From Echinostoma caproni (Eukaryota; Platyhelminthes; Trematoda; Plagiorchiida; Echinostomatidae): a stretch of DNA of 13,517 nucleotides. The position numbers and the translations under genes were made by a program. The stretch lies in assembly GCA_900618425.1 (NCBI GenBank), contig UZAN01048850.1:1829-15345 (forward strand), read 5' to 3'. Shown in pieces: positions 1-8,600 of this stretch. The stretch's first letter is position 1; every line of letters starts with the position of its first letter. The notes beneath the pieces were generated by a model. It saw only the letters and a program-made list of their open reading frames with translations, ran no database searches and was not told where the DNA came from.

Positions 1-423
1 CGATTGATGACACCTAGTAACACGGAGTCTCTGTTGGCGAGAGATAGTTTGCCCACAGAGTGTCTATCATGGGATAGGATCTTAGGGGACTAAGACAACT
101 GGAGGAAGGGACTGGCTCAAGTAGATAGCTACACCACCGGCGCGGCCTCGGTTTGAGTCGCTTCACAAAAGTGTATAGCGATCTATTTTGACTCCCCCGT
201 CCAAGATACCTGCAGTTAGCCATGTCTCCGTTAGCGCTAGGATTTGTAGCTGGACATCTTTAATCCTCTGGCTGAGTTCAAGTACCTTACTGCTAAGGCT
301 CAGACAGTTGGTGAACTTGCACTTTAGCAACTTTTCACCAGAAATTTCAAGAGAATTAGGATGAGAGAGTTCTCGTGAACCTGGGTACCCACTGGAGTTA
401 AGTTTTGAAACGGCTCCTTCCAA
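1..423 (-). pseudogene. CR1-like non-LTR retrotransposon endonuclease, 5' part, broken
   Basis: Reading down from an ATG at 423, the minus strand encodes the beginning of an apurinic-type endonuclease of a non-LTR element. Seen: a CKFTNCLSLSSK start like the usual first beta strand, then LALTETWL, which holds the metal-binding glutamate, then a glycine-rich RAGGVAIY strand. Established: this order (strand, TETWL, GGGVAIY) is typical of CR1-clade endonucleases, which nick target DNA for reverse transcription. The copy is dead: an in-frame TGA at 163-165 (a likely CGA to TGA change) precedes the RAGGVAIY part, and the frame shifts near 95 and again near 45, after which LANRDSVLLGV continues toward the left edge. 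The reverse transcriptase would lie outside the window. CR1 is preferred over RTE from the TETWL/VAIY spacing, but this is by eye. Confidence 0.75.
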
Positions 424-1864
424 ATACCAGAAACTTAGACTGTTACGTTCTCTTTAAAAAAGTGATAAAAAAATTGCGTAAAGATGCACAAACCAATTGA
501 TTTAACACAACCAAAAGTCTAACATTTTCGAAAGAAGAGCACGTTAAATTTTCAACTTGTCGCAGACTCTGCATTTCCTGCTGAATTTTTTGAAAATCCT
601 TCCGAACCCATAATGATTTATGATGAAGTAACTTTATCCGTGTGTTGCTACTATACTGACATTTCTCGATCACAAACACTATACATCATTATTTATCTGG
701 TAATTCGATGCCCGGCAAATTTGAATTTGGCGTGATGTGAGAACGGGAGCGACTATTTGCCTCTCTCTGGACATCTTATTTGGCTCGCTTGTTTGAGTGC
801 TCTCGGCCGCATATTTGAGATTTGCTTTATTGTACATTTGTAATGATTTTGTTAATTCAGTACCGTAGAACCTTACGGATCAATTGTGTTTTTCCTTCGG
901 GATTCGTATCGGTTCGGCTACGCGTCACTCAAGTGCGAAGTGGTTGACGTATACTCTTCTCCNTCCACCCCACTCATCCCTTCTACCATCAGCCATTTGC
1001 GCTGTTAGGTTAGTCATCTTCCGTTCTCTTCTAGGACCCCGTCCACGAATGTGCTCATCAGAAGAGCGAATCTCCTAGAACCAACGTCTTTACCGAGTCG
1101 GGGATCACGGGCGCGAGGAGTGGGGTGTGTAGGGAAAAGAGCCCCCTTCCACACCGCCATCAGATACCTATCGGGTTTTGGCCGGCCAGGTCTTTTTTGG
1201 TCTACCCGGCCAGTTTTTTATTGACCAGGCAACGCGCGTGGACGGTACCGCACATGTGCGGGGTGGGTGCACCCATGAGAAGATAAACCATTGTGTCGGT
1301 GAACCAAACGGGGCTACGAGTGAACCACTTTGTGTCCTGCAGTCTTCCATTATACATTCTCTTGGGCTCACGTACGGAAGAACTCAACACTTCTCTCTTC
1401 ATTACTGACGAAGATACTTCTTCACGATTGTTAACAGAGCACTTTTTCTTCTCTATCACCATTTGCACAGCATTTACCTACACACCTTCATGTGGACAAT
1501 CTGCTCCAATTACCGGCAACAGACAGTCGTTGTCTTTGGACCTTTCCTTTATCCCAATCTATCCGCATCATCTTCCCACATAGATCGCATATATTCGACT
1601 ATTCGAACGTTTAGTGCTTCTCGCCAACCTTCTAAGTGGGGAACTGGGTAGTAGCACGATTTTTAACTCTTCGACAACATTACCTTGATTCATCTACAAA
1701 CTCTTTTGTTTTATTGCCCTCTATTACGAGGTCGCATATGACCTCGAATGTGGTACAATTTCCGGTGAGTTGTATCGTTCGCTTGGCTTTCTGTACATGT
1801 TTCCGCTGTAGGTCACATTACACTAAAAATGCTCGTACCCAGCTTTGTTTTCGATCCGTTCTCT
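424..1864. other. No assignable gene; GC-richer repeat-like stretch
   Basis: I see no convincing gene. A minus-strand frame at 443-679 is open but has no recognisable family or clean splice sites; it could be retroelement 5' sequence. From about 1080 to 1340 the DNA is clearly GC-richer than its surroundings and has several overlapping open frames on both strands, none with a recognisable motif. A GGCCGGCC octamer lies near 1181, and a 7-bp-arm palindrome, CGAGGTC..GACCTCG, at 1727-1746. One base at 963 is unresolved. The compositional contrast suggests a repeat, possibly a long terminal repeat or element leader, but I could not find paired ends. Confidence 0.3.
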
Positions 1865-2034
1865 CCTTTGGAAACCTCATGGTATGCTCGATCGACAGAA
1901 TTGGTGAACGTCTCGTCGCTCAGCCCGTTCTAGGTGTTAAAGTTCTTAATCTAGTCTAATCCTTGGGAAGCCTTGCGATGAGCTTAATCGACAGAATTGA
2001 ACGCCTCGTCGCTCAGCCCGTCTTAGGTGCTAAA
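1865..2034 (+). repeat. 96-nt tandem duplication, in frame, coding-like
   Basis: Two imperfect copies of about 75 nt (1865-1941 and 1961-2034) are offset by 96 nt at their start. Both encode, in the same plus-strand frame, a segment ending LVAQPVLG(V/A)K. The difference inside the unit is a three-base indel that keeps the frame (DRIGERL against DRIERL), and many other differences are single-base changes. A TAA at 1957-1959 separates the copies. Past the second copy the frame runs on through GQWIHPADC to a stop near 2120. The in-frame indel hints at past coding selection; I do not recognise the protein. It could be a duplicated exon or a piece of a repeat. Confidence 0.55.
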
Positions 2035-2167
2035 CTAAAGGGCCAATGGATTCACCCTGCTGATTGCAGTCAAGCAATTAAAAATAAAAATGAAGTGCTT
2101 CCGAGCTCCCAAAAAAAGTGAAAAGGCTTATTGCTCTGTTTAGTTTATATGGGAAGAAACCGCTGCT

Positions 2168-2178
2168 GGAGTCGAACC
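2168..2178 (-). promoter_or_regulatory. Isolated Pol III B box (tRNA or SINE remnant)
   Basis: The minus strand reads GGTTCGACTCC, a perfect match to the Pol III B-box consensus GGTTCGANTCC. Flanking bases give a partial T-arm (GGTGG against CCAGC, four of five pairs). No A box is visible at the expected 30-45 nt upstream, and no acceptor stem closes. It is therefore more likely a 5'-truncated tRNA-derived SINE than a functional tRNA gene. On the plus strand TGGAGTCGAACC could alternatively be read as a tRNA primer binding site, but no long terminal repeat is seen beside it. Confidence 0.4.
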
Positions 2179-2208
2179 ACCCCCGCCATCACACGTCACT
2201 TTTAAGAG

Positions 2209-2214
2209 TTTATT
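2209..2214 (-). terminator. Polyadenylation signal AATAAA
   Basis: The minus strand has AATAAA about 30 nt past the TAA at 2245-2247 and about 330 nt past the TGA at 2542-2544. It is the first canonical signal I see after either stop, so the transcript from this gene probably ends near 2180-2200. Confidence 0.45.
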
Positions 2215-2244
2215 AGTGCTTCCTTGGCCAACGTCCTTCAGGAT

Positions 2245-2475
2245 TTAACATTCAGTAAGCACTATGAAACCAATAAAAAAACGAATTGCATCTGAATCAT
2301 AATGGCGGTATGTCTCAGTGACAAATCCTCGAGAACTTGGAAGAAATTGGCAAAGTTGATATCCGTAGATGATATGCAGAACAACTCCATCTGTAAGATT
2401 GGTGCTCAAGCCAACATGAAATACCAGTTTTGACCAAGATGAATCATGCCCAGGATATTCGAGAGATAAATTCAT
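2245..2475 (-). CDS. Small open frame after the main gene: 3' UTR or second cistron
   Basis: An ATG at 2473-2475 opens a 76-codon frame ending in TAA at 2245-2247. It sits 66 nt after the main gene's stop. Ten bases before the ATG is a splice-acceptor-like GTTTCCCCAG ending at 2486, and AATAAA follows the stop. The predicted protein (MNLSLEYPGHDSSWSK, then LVFHVGLSTN and a beta-rich GVVLHIIYGYQL segment) looks protein-like. The frame is also open upstream to an ATG at 2532. Established: schistosomes have some polycistronic genes resolved by spliced-leader trans-splicing. Inference: this could be such a downstream cistron. It may equally be long 3' UTR, an alternative last exon, or the first exon of a longer protein. 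Any likeness to the transition-zone protein TMEM231 is weak. Confidence 0.4.
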   Translation of the reverse strand: MNLSLEYPGHDSSWSKLVFHVGLSTNLTDGVVLHIIYGYQLCQFLPSSRGFVTETYRHYDSDAIRFFIGFIVLTEC

Positions 2476-2541
2476 GGTTGCTAGTCTGGGGAAACGAAAC
2501 ATCTGCCAACCACTATCAATGTGCACTCTCATTTGACTTTA

Positions 2542-2682
2542 TCATTGCTCAATCTTGAGTGTACGCTGAATGGATTGGGCAAGTTTACGGTCTTCTTCGT
2601 GACGCTTGAGAAGCTGATCCACTCGTGTATTGTAAAATTCTTCATCCGTACCGTTTGTGTAAGAATTTTGGTCATCGTATTT
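2542..2682 (-). CDS. Last coding exon of the multi-exon gene
   Basis: A clean acceptor (GATTTCGGTTTTCAG) precedes AAA TAC GAT, and the frame runs 46 codons to TGA at 2542-2544. The protein is KYDDQNSYTNGTDEEFYN, then TRVDQLLKRHEEDRKLAQSI and QRTLKIEQ: an acidic lead followed by a charged amphipathic helix to the C-terminus. KRHEEDRKLAQSIQRT matches KRYGERMQLAASIHRI of the exon before at 8 of 16 positions. This supports the two exons belonging to one gene despite the 4.5-kb gap. Confidence 0.7.
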   Translation of the reverse strand, partial: KYDDQNSYTNGTDEEFYNTRVDQLLKRHEEDRKLAQSIQRTLKIEQ

Positions 2683-5600
2683 CTGAAAACCGAAATCAAA
2701 TATTAGTGAATTTTATGTTTTGTCTTTACTTGTCCTTACGTCAGAGTCATTGCCAACAACAATAAAAATAAAAAGCAACAATATTAAAGAAAACTGTATC
2801 AAAGAAAGCTTGTTTTTGATAACTTCTTCCTCGGGCTAAAACAATTATATGTGTAGGTTTTGAAAATATCAAACTAATATAGTGGTCTTATTTGATGAAT
2901 ATGATACTTGACCTATCCTCTTCTCATCTGTCCTCATTTAACTCTTTCTTTGCTTATGTTCGGCAATCATCGCAGAAAATCAAGGAGGACAAGCCGACAC
3001 AGTTGAGAAGGGGCATAAGGTAAAAGATTGCACGTGCAGTGGTAGAACACCTTGCTGACTCGGGCCGTCAACCAAAAAAGGGCGTATTCAAAGTGATCTA
3101 CAAGGTGTCAGAAAAGCTGTTCGTAAACGGCACCTTACCACAGCGGAGGTGGTGGCCATTGGTCTACTCATTCCATTCTCCTCCGTCATTTCGCCTACGC
3201 TGGCCTCAACCTGAGACAGCAAACCGAAAGGATCGTGACCTTTGGCATAACCCACGGGTACAGACCAGAAATGGAACGGCTCACTCAGTCTATCAACTGT
3301 GTGCATTTCCAAACCCCAAGAAAACACCAAAAACCCAATCTTCTCATTTCCAAATCACTTACCTCATGATCACAATCAACTATATCGTATCAAATCACAT
3401 AATTCAACTATTTTGCACCCTATGTATAACTGTATTATCCCGAGGAAGAAGTTACAGAAAACGACTTTTGTTCACTTCAGTCTTTCCATAATGTCGCGAT
3501 GAGAATAGTCAAATGGTCAAATAAAAAGAATGCTATATTAGCAATACCAAAATTGAGAGCATTAGAGGATTTGATTCAATTTCAAAGAGAAAACTCGTCA
3601 TGTATAGTGCAAATTGAGCGTGAAATGAAGAACTAGGAAGCACCACTGGACAGCTGCTCCGACTTGGTTAGGTCTCATTCGCAGTGCAATGAGACCCGAA
3701 ACAGCTGCACAGCGCCTCCTAGCTTTTCAGTTCACGCCTAATTTGCATTATGAAATAAAAATAATCCTTATCCGATTGGAAAACCAATTGTACAGTGAAC
3801 TCTCGCAGTTCGGGAATCACAGCAAGCTAGGAAACAACAGGGATCGATATAAGTAGTGAAGAAAACGGAAAATACTGGCAAATTTAGGCACACTCCTCAG
3901 AGAACAGTTATTTTCATGAGCTTGTATTTAGTAAAATCAGTCCTTGCACTTCTGTGAAGATTCTATCAACATGTGTAGACCAGTAAATATTATGGGTTGG
4001 GGTTACTCCAAAGTAATTAACAGATTCCGACTTGGGAATGGTCTGTCGCAACTAAAGACATAAAGATCAAGATGCTTATTTTACCAAGTTGGACAACTGG
4101 AGCCAGATTTTATGCTGAAGCGAAAATAAAAATACTTGTTGGTTTTTAGCAAGTTTTATTGGGGTTCTTTCAATTGAGGTGGAACCTGTTGAGACCAAAG
4201 GAAGACAACTAGCTACCACATGATAAACATGCTTGGAATCAATAAGTTCAGTTCAGTTTGTGCAAACAGCAACCGTGCCTTGTCGTAAGTCCGGTTTGGT
4301 TGCTGCTTTTTGGCTACCCATTTGGATGAAGTAGTAGGAAAAAGACAAGAAAGTTGAAAGTAGCATCGAGGAGAGAATGCAGACCCTCAATGGACTAGGG
4401 ATGCGAGGAAATTGAGCTTATTGAATAAATAAACTCTAGCGGGGTGAGATCATTATGTGTGCAAATCAAAGTAACGTTTAGGGAGTACTATGATGTTAAT
4501 TTGGTCATAGGGATGAAACGGTCAATCATATATTTGAAACATAGGGCCCTTATTAAGGAGAAGAAAAACGTTGATCGAAAATTCCTCGAACAAGTTTGCC
4601 GATGAATTAGGTACAGTCTAGAAAATTCGAACGTAAAATCAACCCTTTCAAGGATGAATGCAACATAATGTCCAACAAATTCATCGGCATTAATGTCGTT
4701 TAGAAGATTAAATGTGACAGTAAGAGTGAAAAGAAAAAATGGAGCACTTGAAAAGTGGAAAATGATTCCAGAACTGAACAAAAACTAAACAATATTTCGG
4801 AGTTTGCGACTTGCATGTATCTGAATAATCGGAAATTGATTTCACGGATGTTCACACAAGTAAGCAAACAGTTGGAAACATGTAAAAAGAGCTCACAAAA
4901 CCCTCAATCACTACAGATAAGAAATGGTGTATGCAAATTAATTTCATTTCTTGGAACAGATAAAAGCAATGAAAACCAGTCAACGTTCAATGAGGCTTGA
5001 CGGACCAACAAGTTGAACACAGACATAGTCTTTGTTGAGCTGAACATATTACCCAGAAATATATCAATGTACTGAAACCCTTTCGATATCAAGGTTTACT
5101 GGTGACGATAATTTGGAAGATAGTTTCTGGCGAAACTGGGAGTACTCCGACAGTGATCAGTTGCAGAATAATGATGAAAAACAAAATGATGGAATGTATG
5201 ACATCAACCAGCTCCTTATCTATCGGTCTGAAATGTGAATCCATGGTTCGTATGACATCAATTACTAGTAGAAACACGCGCTTGTGTGCGTAACCTGACT
5301 CATTCAACTTGATTTAGACGACATTGTGACGTGGATTACCTACAGCGACAAAAGTATTAAAAAAATTCGTCACAACTCAACAGCATTGAACGTCACTGAT
5401 GAACGGAGGACTAATTCGCATCCACCATGATGTGGCGGTATCACAATAACCATTCACATCAATCTGTCATCATTCCGCTAAGAACAAGCCCTTAATACCG
5501 TTCTCAAATTTTCCCTGTAGAAAGGCTTCAGTAGGTTAAAAAAATACCGCATTGAAATTTGATGAGCAAATTTGGCGCCTTTTTGTGAAGTAATTCTATA

Positions 5601-8600
5601 TTGAACTATAAAGTGTGTGGTGAATACAGTTGAAACACGGGTCCTTTAACTAGACCAAAAGCAATACACAAATTCACCTCCGGTATTGATGCCGATGCAG
5701 AGAAATCCAATAGCTCACTTTTAACCAAACTGGTATGGTTTGGTATCATCAGCAGTACTAATTCATTAACCCAGCTAGGATCAAACCCGGGACCTCACAG
5801 GTAGAACGCGAGCATATTACCCACTCAACCACCGGGCAGTTGATCAGATAGTTTTTCATTTTCCTTATACACGATACAGGACAAATCATATTAGCATTCT
5901 GCAGGCATCACGTATCGCTCATCTCAGCAACAGCCCTTAGTCCCAAGCTTTTCACTTGGCGTTTCATTTGCTGCTTACACAACAAAATTCACTGCATGAT
6001 CGAATCAAATACTCAATCAGTATCAACAACACTGATCCGAAACCCCGTTAGAAAATCCATTCTATCCTTGAAGAAAAGCCTTAAACCATCTGATAGAGAA
6101 GACTTTTTCGATATATAGCGGAGAAAATCCTCCGTTTACATCAAAAAGTCAATTATCCAAAACGAAAAAATGCACTTAATTCCCTTCAGTTGATTGGCAA
6201 ATCACTTTGTCACTTGATGATGCGATGAGCTTGATTATGCAATAAATACCCTTCTAAGCACACTAGAAATTGTTTGTTCAGTAACTGTTCATTGTAGATT
6301 TTTATTCGGGTTCAATGAATTCTCTAAAAAAGCAACTAACCGAATATTAATGTCTCCTGGTTTGACCCCGGCTTTTTTTGGTGAAAAGGTATACCCTATC
6401 CATTCTCAATAAAGAAATGTATTCATAATATTCGGTTATGAAAACTGCACAAATGCTGTCAAATAATCTTTATTTTGTATCTTCCACGTTGCAGGCCTGA
6501 TGCGTGGGGTTTCAATCAAACAAAGGAAATGAAAAAATACCACGTTTGGTTCAAGCTGCTATGAGGCAGGAACGGTTTAATCAATCCAAATCACACGATA
6601 CTTCGGGGCCTCTGACAAAGTTTTAGAAACTGAACAGAGGTTAGCACTTAAACATTTCAACTATTCCAGTTCACACATTATAGTCGAGAGTGCTTCGTAG
6701 CAGTACAATGAAAGAAATTCATAATGCATTTTGGTAGGACGAGTTGAAAGAAACAGGAGAAATATTTTATCTCAGAATATCATAATTGTTAAATTTTGCC
6801 TCTTTTGATGGCAAACCCGATAACTTCGAATACCCATGGCATTTATGTAACCAGTCATCATTTTAATCATTTGTTCAATCCCTGATAATCGATTTCTGTG
6901 AAGTGAAAATAAGAGTGAGTATAGACAGCCACATCAAATTGTTGTGAAGCCGAAGAGAGCGCATTTCCGAAGTGTGATTATCATGATTGGTTTCGCATTC
7001 CCACTCACTGCAGAGAGCATTCGGTTCGGATTCTTCTATGAGGGTCGTTAAAGAACAACATTACGACGGTTATTTGATTGATTATTGCTTTATTTTTTTT
7101 GTAAACTTTTATATGTTGAATGGGGGAAATTGTGAACCGGAGATTCGTGAGGATCTACCATTAACGTACGGGGAATCCGCCATTTTAATCCTGTGAATTG
7201 AGGCAGCTAACTGCATACGTTCTCCATAGCGTTTAATATAAGTCATAAAACGTCGTTCTTCTTCATAAAGATTATTATACCATGATTTGTTTGGTACACA
7301 ATCTGGATTCAGACGTGTGCGAAAATAAAATATAATATATATTGTTGCTTGTCTAAACAGCGCAAATAACTGAATATTCACGACGGTTTGACAAACAAAC
7401 TTCCGTTCAGTACTTATTTCCAAATTTCCACATCCCCCTTCAATACAATTTCCTGAAGAAGGAATACATTATCTCGAAAAGACACCAAAGTGAAGATGAC
7501 CATTATTGAAAAGTATAGTCAACCCGAAAATTTTGTAGTCAGCTGTACAAACTGAAGCACCATATCTCACCAAATTATCGTTTAATGGGGCACAGTTTAC
7601 AGGGACCGGAAATGAATGACCCAAGTCGAGCTTCCTGTAGGAAACTGGCAATACCACAAATTACAATTATGAAACACTTACAATTTCAGTTTAAAACAAA
7701 ATTCAACACCATTTACGGAAGACGCATGTGAGTTCCTTGTTTAAAGCAATTATGTGATATGCGTTGTCAACAAAAGCACACAGTCTTTAACTACCCGAAT
7801 AAGAGAAGAGATCGGTGGGCTTTAAAATTTTTTTTGAAATAAGATTCAATTAATTGTTTTTGCACCTCACTAATAAACTATTCTTTGGGTAAGGGGAACT
7901 TCAGCTTTTAGTAGATGTCCAGTTTGCATTGTATCGTTTCTGTTAAAAAGTAATTCCTGATCAACCTCATGAATGTTTCAAGCAGTTTGTTTTCAAAAGT
8001 GTTCCGATATCAAAAACAATAAGTTTCTGAAAACTCTGGGATTCATTACAAGCTGCTCTTTGAACATCTCATCGCTACCGCGGGCATCGTATACACACAA
8101 ACGGGCACAGCCATCGAACAGAGACAGATTCCGTGCACGCTAATTTGTCTACCACACCCGGGGTTCATGCGACCCCGATAAAACTGAAATCCTGACATAT
8201 GCCATTAACTATATATCCTAGAGTAAAACTAAAAGGTTACATTCTACTTGTTGGCATGTACCAAAACGTTTGCCCATCTATGTATATTCTAGGTTGCAGT
8301 TGTCCCGTTTTGATACAATCTGTTTCACCAAAGGTTGTTGGAGCTACATAAAAATTGAAGTGTGATGAAAATATGCAACTTTCGATAAGAATTTGTGCAT
8401 TTATCCGTAGAGAACCACTGCGATTGACAGCAAACTTAGAATTCATGCAAATATGCTGAGTACGCAATACATTTTGCACTAGAGATCACATACCTTTGTC
8501 GAGTCCGTAGGGATGTCAAAAATTACTCCTTGTCTCTTCCGCTTGTCAATCAGTTTTGTTCGTAAACGCCTGCCATACGTAAGCATCTAAAAATATTTTA

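Larger units (their letters stand above)
2683..7165 (-). other. Large intron (4.5 kb) filled with repeat remnants
   Basis: This stretch separates the last two exons. It holds a degenerate coding relic (2990-3330), a hammerhead-like inverted repeat (3608-3747), a short inverted repeat (12-bp arms TGCCGATGAATT at 4597-4608 and its complement at 4678-4689), a tRNA-SINE piece (5719-5835) and a terminal-inverted-repeat element (6337-6438). Open frames at 4488-4781 and 5089-5307 on the minus strand are hydrophobic in part (IILFFIIILQLITVGVL) but have no matching splice signals and look like chance frames in AT-rich DNA. Between these I see nothing. A missed exon here is possible. Confidence 0.5.

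Noticed and set aside
1080..1640. Long terminal repeat of an LTR retrotransposon
   Set aside because: The composition is suggestive, but no second copy, no convincing TG..CA ends and no adjoining polyprotein were found.
2150..2200. Functional tRNA gene
   Set aside because: Only the T-arm region is convincing; the A box, anticodon arm and acceptor stem are missing.
2245..2475. Naming the downstream frame as TMEM231
   Set aside because: Only about six identities over 28 residues by eye, and no matching membrane segment; too weak to name.
4488..4781. Minus-strand frame of 97 codons as a gene
   Set aside because: Low-complexity AT-rich translation, no motif, no splice or start context; part of it overlaps a short inverted repeat.
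5089..5307. Minus-strand frame with a hydrophobic stretch, as a membrane-protein exon
   Set aside because: No good donor or acceptor in phase, and hydrophobic runs are common in AT-rich noncoding DNA.
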